A stretch of DNA of 64,000 bases from Paramecium sonneborni (taxonomy: Eukaryota; Ciliophora; Oligohymenophorea; Peniculida; Parameciidae): positions 422,876 to 486,875 of the forward strand of contig CAJJDN010000002.1 of the NCBI GenBank assembly GCA_905182985.1, in the 5' to 3' direction. A program made the translations under genes and the position numbers. The notes under the pieces are model-generated. The model searched no databases. It was not told the DNA's origin and worked only from the letters and a program-made list of their open reading frames with translations. Shown piece after piece: positions 24,999 through 39,025 of the stretch (position 1 is the first letter of the stretch; each line of letters starts with the position of its first letter).

Positions 24999-25717
24999 TA
25001 AATGAATAAAAATTTTTAATAATATAAATTTCTTGTACTATAAAAAATTTATTCACTTATTTAGTTGGATAAGTTTAGCTTCTATATTTTCTATATTTTG
25101 AAATATGATAAATTTATTTCAATTTTATATTATTAAAGCGAAACTATGCTCTTAAATTAATATATAAAATAGAATTAAGATTATGTAATAAATAAATTGA
25201 ATATTAATACATACAAAATTTGAAATAAAGGGAAAAAAAGTTTTAAAATAGGAACTTTGAACTTAATTGACTTAAATTAAATAAATTAATAAATTTAATA
25301 TAATTAGGTATTACTTTAAAAGTAAAAAAAAGAATGATTCATAAAATTAATAATTTTGATAAATGAGAGTGATGAAGAATAATTATTTATTTATTACAGA
25401 CTAATAAAGGATTTGGAGAATATCTTCATTAGATTGTTAGGAGAATTAACTCATAAAGATTCAACAAGGCAATACTGAATTATCTTGGAAGAGGTTCAAT
25501 ATTTTGTTATAGTGCGGTTTCTCGAATTTATTAATCTGAGTTTAAATTATCAAGGAAAAAATTTTCAGATTAATTTAATTTAAATTTGTATATCTATAAT
25601 AAAATAATTTAAGAAGTATTTAAATTGAAAAAGAAATGAAAACCAAAAATAGTATGATTGATTATCACTTAAATATAATTATATAAGTATCGAATTATAA
25701 AAATATTTAATTTTATA
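24999..25717. other. large intergenic gap with short ORFs and a snoRNA-like motif pair
   Basis: 719 nt upstream of the VPS13-like gene and downstream of the USP gene. Most is featureless AT. The stretch 25360-25540 is less AT-rich and holds two overlapping short + frames: one from ATG 25363 to TGA 25537-25539 (58 codons), and one reading ESDEEQLFIYYRLIKDLEN and ending near 25474. The same segment contains TGATGA and a downstream CTGA like a C/D snoRNA. None of these is convincing alone. Confidence 0.3.
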
Positions 25718-29323
<3,606 letters not shown>

Positions 29324-29342
29324 TCTGATAATAAATTAAAGA

Positions 29343-29361
29343 ATATATATATATATATATA
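29343..29361. repeat. (AT)n microsatellite
   Basis: Perfect alternating AT/TA run of about 19 nt in the narrow gap between the CFAP100-like stop codon and the USP start codon, followed by a second, interrupted ATATAT stretch. Probably simple slippage sequence within a promoter region. Confidence 0.8.
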
Positions 29362-29373
29362 AATATATATTTA

Positions 29374-30864
29374 TCATGTAAAATACTTTAATCTCTCTTT
29401 CTCTTCCTCACTAATTTCTGTTACAATTTATTCTTCTTTTTCTTCTTTTGGTGGCCATGATCTTATCATAATTGGTCTTCCATTTCTTTTTTAAATAACA
29501 ATTTCTTTTTATTATTCTTATTATTTTTTCTGCATTTCAATTAAATCTTATTCTTATTTTTCTTATTTCATTTTATCCTTCTTCAATCTTATACATCCTT
29601 TTTCCTTTTCTAATACCAAGTCTGGTGCTATCTATCTATATCTTTTTATTTCTAAAATATATTATTCTAACTTTCTTTCTGTTTCTCTTAACATTTCTAA
29701 TCCTGACATATCTTTTCTTGGTTCTGGATTTAGATCTGTTTTATACATTCGAGAAATCATTTATTCTAAATTACGAAGAGATTCAAATCCCTCATTATCA
29801 CTCTTTATACTTTTTAAAGTTTTTATTTAATCATTTACTGTAATTATCTATTTCTCTAATTCTAATTTATTTTAAATAGCATTTTATTTCTTATCTTCTA
29901 ATTATTTTTTTTTTAAGTCTACCTTTGATCTCAATTCTTCAACCATTTACTCTCTTTCTTTTGTATTTGCTATTAGAAATAGATTTCTTTCTTCCAATTA
30001 TTAGAATATATCAAATAATTAATTTGGATCTTTAAAATATGAATCAAATTCATCATCAGAATCATCCAATATTTTTTATAAATCAGAACTTATTTTATTT
30101 TCTTAAAGATTATTTTTATTTTTATTCTTGTTTTATTTTTTACTAATTTATTTTTTAAATTCTTTTGGAGTTATTCTGTCTAAAAAATTCTTGTATTTTA
30201 TTATGTCTTCTAAATTATCAACTTTTTATTAATTTTTAGTCATTAATTCTGTTCTATGTTCTTATAAAACTTTAATCTCATTAGTTTTTTCTTATTTTAA
30301 TCTAGTTTCATTTTCTGCTTCTTTAATTGCATCTCTTGAACTATTATTATTAGCTTCTAAAAATTTATTGAACATTTCAATATCATCATCAATTAATTGC
30401 TCACTTTATTCTAAACCTTTTCTATGAAATCTAGCTTACTTTTCATATTCATCAATCATTTCTCTTTTTTAATCGATTAGCATCGAAAATAATAACATTT
30501 CTTTTTTTTTCTCTAAAAATTAATGCATAGGTTCTCTTAATCTAACTCTATTTTTTAATGCACTATTAGCAGCTTCTACTATATTACTTAAAATCATATA
30601 TAATTAATACATCTTATCTTATTCTTCTCTATCAAAAGATGTTTCTTCACTTCCCAAACGGTCAATAGTTCTTACAGTGAAAAAACCTTTTTATTTTTTA
30701 CTCTTATCTTCAATCTTCAATTTTGAAAACTTTATTCTTTCTTCAGATCTTGCTAATTTTGATTTCTCTTTCAATTTGAATATCTCATATTCATCTGGTA
30801 CATAGAATGGGTTATCACCATATTGAAATGACCTATCTTATATTTTTGGTAATTGAGGCAGCAT
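29374..30864 (-). CDS. CFAP100/CCDC37-like axonemal coiled-coil protein
   Basis: A single intronless frame from ATG 30862-30864 (MLPQLPKIQDRSFQYGD) to TGA 29374-29376: 496 residues. The conserved opening NPFYVPDEYEIFKLKEK followed by a basic Arg/Lys-rich segment and then long coiled coil is the layout of the CFAP100 (CCDC37, Chlamydomonas MIA1) family, which helps position inner dynein arms. Further coiled coil spans about residues 120-460, with an acidic break DDSDDEFDSYF in the middle and a charged C-terminus. It ends just before the AT microsatellite, same strand as the USP gene. Family assignment is from memory of the N-terminal motif; the coiled-coil part is not diagnostic. Confidence 0.6.
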
Positions 30865-31068
30865 AATAATTAATTTTGTTATTTCATTTTTAGAAAACAA
30901 ATCAATATTAGTTCTTTTGGTAAATTATACTTACAATATTTTTGATAAGTTATATTTGTAGAGTTTAATTTCTTACTATTGTTAAAAAGCAATAAAACTT
31001 TCTGATTTAGTTATTTATTAATCATTAATACTTACAGAAAAAAAATATTATAATAGTCTGATATATAT

Positions 31069-31533
31069 TCATATATTCTTTTTTATCTATTCATCAGAAT
31101 GATAAATTCTTCTATGAGTTTTGATACTTCTAACTTATTCAATACAACAATCTTCAGGAACAGCTAAATAATCAGGATCTGCAGCAGATAGTAAATTCTT
31201 TCTTGTTTATTGGAGTAATTATTAGGAAGATTTCGATTTCAGTAAGGTTTTTTATTTTTGCTCTTAAATATATCCCACTATAAATTTAGAAATTTTAAAT
31301 AGCATCAAAGGTTAATGCTTATGAATTTTAGGATTGAAAATTATTTTAGAAATGTCTGTATTTGCGTATTAAGAAATTTCTTCTAGTCCTCCAGGATGAA
31401 TATAAGCAAATTCTGAGAGATCATAAATAGTATTTTTAAAAATATACAGTAACAAGTGATTTTATCTAGCATAAGTTTGGACAGTTGAAATATTATCAAA
31501 ATAGATTGGTGTTTTTAATGGATTAAATTACAT
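31069..31533 (-). CDS. single-domain cytochrome b5-like heme-binding protein
   Basis: Intronless frame from ATG 31531-31533 (MQFNPLKTPIYFDNIST) to TGA 31069-31071; 154 residues. The cytochrome b5 core is visible: IYDLSEFAYIHPGGLEEI contains the HPGG loop with the first heme-ligand His, and NPKIHKHQ about 30 residues later could give the second. A basic tail (KTLLKSKSSQQLLQQTRKN) and a Cys pair (PEDCCIEQ) follow; there is no transmembrane anchor or fused oxidase domain. Small soluble b5 domains carry electrons or bind heme. The second ligand spacing is tighter than usual, so heme binding is likely but not certain. Confidence 0.7.
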
Positions 31534-31589
31534 TATTTATAATATGTAACAAATCAAAAAAATTGATTTAGTCAGAAACTCAAGCAAAA

Positions 31590-32980
31590 ACAAAAGTTTT
31601 TAGGAAATTTATGATTTTAACAAAAGTTATGTAGGATCCTAAGTTTATGTAGAAATTGGTTTAAGGTTCATATGAGATGGATTACAAGACAGTGCATAGA
31701 GAAACTGGTTTAAGCAGAGCAGTAAAGATAATTCACAAGGCAAGTGTAAATTATAAAGAAAGATTGAATAATGAACTTAGAACTGTAGTATTATTGGTAT
31801 TCTGGAAACTTAGTTTATTTAAGGATCATAAAGATATTATAAAGGTTTTTGAGACTTATGAAGATACAGATTATATCATTGAGTTAATGGAGTAAATAAT
31901 AAATTATAAATTAAGATATGTAAGGAGGCGATACCTTGATAAAGTATTAGAATATGGTAATTTTTATAATAAAGAGGTTTAACTATATTCATAGAAATTA
32001 TTAGATCTGTTGATGACTAAATCATTGAATATGGTTCATAGAGATTTGAAACCAGAGAATGTTTTATTTTAGAAATATAACAATTTGGATTCTCTTTATA
32101 TTATTGATTTTGGTTTATCTAAAGTATTTTAACCTGGTCTTTTGCATTAATGAACTAAAGCAGGCACAGTAATTTATAATTTATGATATAAAGGCTTATT
32201 ATGTAGTATCTGAATAATTTTAAGGTATTGATTATAAATTAATTAAGATTTCTATAAGTTTATTTTAATTATTTAAACTGAATTTTTGTTTATTATTGTT
32301 TTTCATCTAAAAATATCGTCTTTGATAAATTATTTTGTATCTATGATAACAGAAGTAATATAAATGGTTTATTGGAGTCATTATAAATATATTATTATGT
32401 GGATATCCACCTTTTTATGGAGAAAATAAACAAGAAATTTTATAGTCTAAAACGATTGATTTGCCAAATCTTGTAACCCAAAATAAAAAGAATAGATCTA
32501 AAAACCATAATGACACACCCTAGGGTATAAAAATAAATCCAAAATGGACTTACCTAAACTCATATTAATAGATGGAAACAATACCTTTAAATTAAATAAA
32601 TAGGATTATTATTATATTTAGTAACTCAATTAGATTAAAGTGAAATTTTAGGAATTAAGTATGGTTTCTTTATACAAATAAAAATTAATCTGGCAAATTA
32701 AGCAAAGAAGAGATAAATTTTACGTCTGATGAATTTCAATGCTTGGAAAATTATTTTCATAATAAGAGTTTAATTTAAAATTTATTTCACTTTTTTTTTG
32801 AACCAGCCATATATAAGAGTGAAAAGTACTAAAAATATATGTTCTTGTATATATCAATAGATTGTCAAATAACAATAATAAGTCTATGAGGGTTCAAATA
32901 TATATTGAATGTGATTTGGATTATTTATAATTTGTTAATTTATTTTGATTATGATAAAAAAGGTTAAATTTTGTAAAAAA
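31590..32980 (+). pseudogene. decayed calcium-dependent protein kinase (CDPK) gene
   Basis: A CDPK-like kinase can be followed piecewise. The Gly-loop region reads VEIGQGSYEMDYKTVHRETG, then RAVKIIHKA with the ATP Lys, IIKVFETYEDTDYIIELME, the catalytic loop MVHRDLKPENVLF and IIDFGLSKVFQPG. An in-frame TGA at 32151-32153 follows, then TKAGT and more TGAs. About 200 nt later LLCGYPPFYGENKQEIL reappears, and near 32940 an EF-hand-like YFDYDKKGQI. The N-lobe helix between Lys and Glu is scrambled and the APE region is lost. The pattern is a formerly complete CDPK (kinase plus EF-hands) broken by stops and insertions. Introns cannot explain all the stops. Confidence 0.75.
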
Positions 32981-33010
32981 TAATTTATATATATATAGAG
33001 AATTGATTAA

Positions 33011-35370
33011 ATGTAGAGAACATAATCAAATGTTTCAATTTTAAATGCTTGGTTTAATTTGGAGAAGGCATTGATAGATGCTTAAGTAGGAGAGAATGAA
33101 CAGGTTACAATAATTTCAAGGCCCCCAACATCAAAGATGATGAGAGATTATTCAAATTATCACTCAGTATGAGAATGGTTTGAACTTTAGCAATAAAGAG
33201 CTTAATCTTTAAGACCTTTGACAGGTTTGACAAGACCTTCAACTGCAATAACAATGAAGAAGCCATTAGAGTGTTAAGATAAAACAGCAACAATTTAATA
33301 ATCTTAAAGAAAAATGTTTAGAAAAAAAGTGAACCTACGGCCTTATAAAAAGTATGGTTTTGATAATATTCATGTTTAAAAGTAATATTGAGACATATTA
33401 TAGAGAAGAAAAGGAAGATGAGATGTCAGAAGAAGAACTAAATTAGTCAACAGTTATACATACTCTAGAAGTGGATTAAATAATAGATTTATATCATAGT
33501 AAATGTAAAGATAGAGATCTTGAATATTAACCAGAACATGCAGTTCTTTTTATAGAGAAGTTTAAGAAATTGTGTATAGAAGAACAATTCATTTGTGAAG
33601 ATAATTAATTAGGTTTAGAGAGTTCTAAAACAATCAGAGAAATGTTATTATATAATAATCATTTCTCTAATTTAAGATTAGCAAGAAATTCGATAGGAGA
33701 TGAAGGTTTGATGGAATTGATGGAGTTATTAAAAGAGAATAGAAATATAGTTCATTTAGATTTATCAAGTAATAATATTACAGCAGATGGGGCATTTTAT
33801 TTATTTAATGAATTAGTTCCATTACATTAAGTGATATCTATAGAATTATCAAGTAAAGATGGTTTAAACAGAAACAAAGTCTCTGTTAAAGGATGTGAAC
33901 CTATAGAAGTCATTTTAAAATACAATCATCCATTATAATTTTTAGGTTTAAGAGGTACATCAATATAGAATGCTGGTTTTGAATGTATTTTATCAGGACT
34001 TTAAACTAATAATACATTAGCATATTTAAATGTTTCAAATAATGATTTAAATGAAGAATCTTGCAATTATATGGTTTAATATCTAACAGTATGTAATCTA
34101 GTTGAATTAGATCTAAGTTATAATCCATTAGGTAATAATGGAATGGATTATTTATCAAGAATTTTTGACAAAGGAACTTTCATGTTAAAAAAAATAAATT
34201 TAGCAGGATGTGAAATTAAATCATTGGGCATTTTAAAATTCTTTCAAAGTTTAATTCTAAATAGATTTTTGGAGAAATTAATTTTAGATGAAAATCATTT
34301 TTCTGGAAATGGATTTAATCAAATTGAAAATGTATTAACTTCTAAAATACCATTAACCTATTTATCTCTGGCCAAATGTTGTATTAATGCTAAAGGAGCT
34401 GATTACATAGGAAATGGAGTTGAAAGAAATAAAACACTTAAAACACTTATTTTAAGAGATAATAGATTGACTGATTTAGGTGCTGAATCTATATTTAAAG
34501 GACTCTTCTTTGAAAAATTAGATTTAAAAAGATGTAATCTTACAGATAAATGTGTAATTGCTTTATCTAATATGATTAAATAAAGCACACAATTAACAAC
34601 ACTAATATTACCTGATAATGGTTTTCATGATTCTTCAGGAATTGTTATATGTGAAGCCATTAGAATAAATTCATCAATGTAATTAATATTTAATATTTAG
34701 ATTAAATTTAGATATTTGCGAAAATCCATTAAGTTATAAATACATAGATTAAATAAATAAAGTAATTGAAACAAATAGATTGAAATATGAAATTGATAGA
34801 GTACCTATGTATAAAAGAGAAATTGTTAAACTCAATAATATAATTCAATTAAAACCTCATTTAGAAAAAGATTAAAAAGAAAATTAACAAAAAAAAGCAA
34901 AATCCCTTTAAACTTTAGAAAAAACAATTGAAGAAAAAAATAGAGTTAAAATAGAATAAATATAAAAAACAACGGATATGGATGCCAGATTATAATAAAT
35001 ATAATAAGAATCAAGATAAATGGATATTGATAAAATTAAATTTGATAATGAATCAAATTTGTTATTAATAAAGATGGATGATGAAATAAATGATTATTAA
35101 AAGAAAATGACTGAATGTCATTAAGTAATTACACGTTTAGAGAAAGAAATAAGAGGATTAAAAGATTAAAGACATGTTAGAAAAGGTCAAAGTGATTCTA
35201 GATTGGAAATGCTTAGATAATTAAATAGAGCAGAAGAAAGAGCACTTTAAAGAGCAGAAATGGAGAAAAGATAATTAGAAGAAAGAATAAAGGCCATGTA
35301 AGGAAAAGACTCTCTTACTAGTAGAAGGAAAACTAAGTAATAGTCATAAATTATTTAATAAAAATAATGA
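33011..35370 (+). CDS. leucine-rich repeat protein with C-terminal coiled coil
   Basis: ATG 33011 (MQRTQSNVSILNAWFNLEK), introns 33167-33190 (24 nt), 33352-33382 (31 nt) and 34679-34700 (22 nt), TGA 35368-35370; 760 residues, frame exact. After a basic N-terminal segment, about ten RNase-inhibitor-type LRRs occupy residues 200-560 (NLRLARNSIGDEGLMELMEL, IVHLDLSSNNITADGAFYLF, LVELDLSYNPLGNNGMDYL, TLKTLILRDNRLTDLGAESI). The last 180 residues form a charged coiled coil (QVITRLEKEIRGLKDQRHVR). LRR plus coiled coil is common in ciliary and basal-body proteins, but no orthologue is claimed. Its TGA overlaps the next gene's ATG (ATGA at 35367-35370). Confidence 0.85.
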
Positions 35371-36911
35371 ATAAAAAATATACATCTTCCAACTTAAATC
35401 CTAAAGTCCTAGATGATAAAGACGAGATTAATTTTGGAACTTCCTTTATTGATACAATCTTGAATTAAAGACTTTTTGAATATTTAACCTCTTTTCTTGA
35501 TACGTCAAGTCTGATTAATTTTTAGCTATCATCCAAAATTTTCAAAATCAGACATTGGAAAATCTTTTTTAAGAAAGTTTTATTTGAAAGATTACACAAA
35601 CCATTAGATCATAAATTAATCTCTTAATTTATTATAGATTAAAGGTGTGTATAATTTATTTTTTGGGATTCGGTAATTGATTTTAAAAGACTAAACTTAT
35701 AATACTCTCATCATTATAAATATTACTCTTGTCAACAATCAATTGAAGCTACTAATATTCAAAAAGACATTGATCGTACTTTTTCATCACATTAATACTT
35801 TAAATAAATTCATAATAGATAGAGATTATAAAGAATACTTATAGCTTTATCTAAAATATAAGAATAAATTGGTTACATTTAAGGATTCAATTAAATTGCT
35901 GGTTGCTTCTTAATTAATGGTCTTAATGAATAATAAACATTTTGGATTATGTATTATATTCTAAAAAAAATGAAATACTCTACCATATTTTAAGATTAAT
36001 TTAATGAACTTAAATTCTTGAATTTTACTACGGCAGTATTTTTAAGAAATTATGTTCCTTATTTATCTAATGAATTTGTAAATCTATTTAAGATATATTT
36101 AGTTATAAAATAAAATAGATATTGGAATTATAACTACAAGATGGTTTTTAGTAATTTTTGGATATGATTTACCTTAATAATTAGTAAGAATAATTTAATA
36201 TTCATAGTTAATTTAAGTTTGGAATATGTTTTTATTAAAAGGTACTAAAATATTAATCAGATTTGCTATTGCTATATTTAGATTGATTTCTGATTTTGAA
36301 GGAATTAATGATTTATATGAATTACTTAAAGATAATCTTATTGAACTCTTAGAAACAAATAATTAATTATAATAAAAACTAATTGAATATTTCTAAACAA
36401 TAAAAATTACCAATAGATTGATTTAAGAATTAAGAGATAAATTTGAAACTGGAGATGAATCTCTTAGTCTTTCATTTGATTAAGTTTAAAAAAAACATTA
36501 TTGGAGAAAAGGTGGTGATAGTGCGAGAAGCTTAATTAGTTCTTTTAATGAGATTATAAGTGAAATATAAGAAGAAAAAGATGCTTGTTTTTAGAAATCA
36601 TAGTTGTTTATGAATGCTTTTTTTCCAAAATTGATTAATAAAAATTATTTAGTAGCTTCAGAAGGTAAAAAGAATTTAGCTATTAAAATTGAAAAAAGAC
36701 CTTAATTGATAAAACGCTAGATTATTTCTTAACAATTTAAAATGTCTATTCCATAATCTGCAAATGGAGATTAGGTATTAATTAAAATTATTAGGAATCT
36801 AATATTTATGCTGATGAACTATAAAGTAGAATGAGTCCAAAAGAAGATGAATCAATTGAACTTGAATGTACTCCTGAAAAAATCTTTAAGTTTTCCAATA
36901 AGAAAAGATGA
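35367..36911 (+). CDS. TBC-domain Rab GTPase-activating protein, F-box-like N-terminus
   Basis: ATG 35367 (MNKKYTSSNLNPKVLDD), two introns (25 nt near 36078-36102, GTAAATC...TTTAG; 20 nt near 36776-36795), TGA 36909-36911; 499 residues, frame exact. TBC hallmarks are present: arginine finger IQKDIDRTF, glutamine finger GYIQGFNQIAG, FLRNYVPYLSNEF, TTRWFLVIFGYDLP and VWNMFLLKGTKILIRFAIAI. The N-terminus FEYLTSFLDTSSLINFQLSS resembles an F-box or similar helical motif. TBC proteins switch off Rab GTPases in membrane traffic. A polar, possibly phosphorylated tail (SRMSPKEDESIELE) ends the protein. Both catalytic fingers are intact, so an active GAP is expected. Confidence 0.85.
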
Positions 36912-37100
36912 ATCATAATAATATTAATATACTTTTGATCTATGAATAAAATAATTATAATTTAAAGAAATATCAACGATTTCTAAAAAATTAACTTTAG
37001 TTTGTCTATAAATTGATACCAAAAATTCAATATAAAATTGAGCTAGAATTTATCTTAATTTTATAATCTAATTTAGAAAAGATATTTTCTATTAATTATT

Positions 37101-38270
37101 ATGAATAATTATAAAATAGATGTGACAGGAGAAAATAAGATTTTTTTAGTCAAAGATAGTTATGGAAATAAATTTTATTAAAAGTAATATTCATTAGACT
37201 CTATAAAATCAAACCATTTATGGGAAGTATATAAAATAATAATCAATTTAGGTGTTAAATAGATTGAAAAATATAAATAATCCACATATAGTGAAAATTT
37301 ATGAAGTTTCTAAAGATAATCAATACATATAGGTGAAAGAAGAGGCTTGCTTACAGACGTTAAGAATATAAGTTGAAAATAATAAATTGGATAACTCTTA
37401 AATTTTAAAATGCATGTTAGATATTATTGAGGGATTGATATAATTGAAAAATTTGAAAATGATGCATCGAGATATAAAACCAGATAATATAGTTTACGAT
37501 GGAGAAAATTTTAAGATAATTGACTTTGAAACTGCTAAAATAATTAATAATGATAACATTAAATTCTAATCTTTGGATGTTGGGTTAATATATATTATAA
37601 TCTTAGAACTAATGGATATCGAGCTCCATAAATTATTTTTGAAAAATAATATTCATCTAAATGTGATATTTGGAGTCTAGGATGTGTGCTCTATTTTATG
37701 CTATTTAAAAAAGAAATATTTTGTGAATAAAAAATTGAGAATGAATAATATTTCTAGGATATAATGAATAATATTTCTAAAAATAATTCTATACCATAAG
37801 ATTTCATTAGTTTACTCTTAAGTATGTTATAAATAGATGAAGACAAAAGAATTGATTTAAAATAACTTAAAGATAAAGTTATGGGACTCTACTAAAATAA
37901 TTATAACACTTCAACTGTATCGACTTAAATTGAAAATACTACACAATAATCTATTTAAATTGAAAATTACTAATAAGTTATATGTCAAAATAATGAGGAT
38001 TTAAGCAATTTTAATTAAATTATGAGAGCTTTAATTTAAAATAAGATGAATGCATAAAAAAAAATTAATTTGTATCTTTTTTGGGTTAAACGTTTAGAAT
38101 CTTAATATCCAGATGAATTAGAAATTAGAAAGTCTGTTGAAACTTCTTAATTGACTTTAATAAAGTAATTAAAGGAGTAAAAAATCAAATTTAATCTGTT
38201 TTTGGAGAAAGAAGATATTAAATAATCCCTGTTAAATATTTAAGAACTATAGACATATTATGATTTTTGA
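37101..38270 (+). CDS. protein kinase with DFE in place of DFG
   Basis: ATG 37101 (MNNYKIDVTGENKIFLVKD), introns of 25 nt (GTATATAAAA...TTTAG) and 23 nt (GTTAATAT...CTTAG), TGA 38268-38270; 373 residues, frame exact. Kinase core: KFYQKQYSL (candidate ATP Lys), NPHIVKIYEVS, catalytic loop MMHRDIKPDNIVYD, then IIDFETAK where DFG is DFE, activation end VGTNGYRAPQ (APE is APQ) and CDIWSLGCVLYFMLF. The Gly-rich loop is not evident. A Gln/Asn/Thr-rich linker and a short helical tail follow. HRD and DF-Asp are kept, so activity is possible. Similar to WNK/NEK-like ciliate expansions, but the subfamily is not identifiable. Confidence 0.85.
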
Positions 38271-38408
38271 AAAAAGATTTATTTATAAACACCAAAAAAA
38301 AATTATCAATAAATATAGTGTAATTTTAGTTAAATCTAAATATTTTAAATATAAATATATATTTCTAAACTGTTATATTAATTTTAAAATTATGTATTTG
38401 TCAGCCTT

Positions 38409-38985
38409 TCATTATAATTATTATTAAAAGGACAATTATTATTATTATGGCAATGGAATTTTATATTGACAATCTTATTTTTTACCTTATTCAAAAATTG
38501 TATGTTCAGTTTCACAAATACCGCATAATATTTTTCTTGTAGGACTTAATCTTAAATTCTTTTTACAGACATTTGATTTATGTCCAACTTCCTAACAAGA
38601 TTTGCATATAACTGGTTTAACATTTATTTCACTTTATTTGAATGTAGCTTATTCTTATTTAAGTTTGGAGTAAAATTTTTCTGTAAATTTTAGTTCTTAA
38701 GTTCTATCATTCAAATCGAATAATTTCACATGTTACATTTTACATTCAGGTCCATCTTTACAAAATCCATATACATAATCCATGCATAATTTTCTTACAA
38801 TATGTTTTCTAAAAGTTTTGAAACAATTTTAACTTATCACATGAAGAACCCAAAAAACAAAATCCTTTGTCATAATCAGGACATGGCCAATATTTATGTT
38901 CTAATGGACATTACGGTTTGATGCAAATATCTTTCTAAAAATCTGTACATATAGGCTTTTCTTTAGGACCTGTAGTATTGAACAT
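38409..38985 (-). CDS. CPSF30/YTH1-like CCCH zinc-finger protein
   Basis: ATG 38983-38985 (MFNTTGPKEKPICTDFQK), one 25-nt intron, TGA 38409-38411; 183 residues. Three CCCH fingers in tandem: CTDFQKDICIKPQCPLEH, CPDYDKGFCFLGSSCDKKH and CMDYVYGFCKDGPECKMQH (the last two match the conserved CPWYDRGFC and C..YL.GFC fingers of CPSF30), then a CCHC knuckle CKSCQEVGHKSNVC and a degenerate CGICETEH. The known role is recognition of the poly(A) signal within the cleavage and polyadenylation factor. CPSF30 normally has five CCCH fingers; the first one or two are missing here, unless an upstream exon exists in the 40-nt gap. Confidence 0.8.
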
Positions 38986-39025
38986 ATTTTAATGAAATCT
39001 AAAATAATTAAAATAGTATAATTAA

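Noticed and set aside
29340..29375. Possible telomere or replication origin at the AT microsatellite
   Set aside because: Paramecium telomeres are G/T-rich (CCCCAA/CCCAAA type) and none is seen; a short AT run in AT-rich DNA needs no special function.
33105..33293. Minus-strand ORF opposite the LRR gene 5' end
   Set aside because: The + strand exons join with a 24-nt intron into a continuous protein leading into the LRRs.
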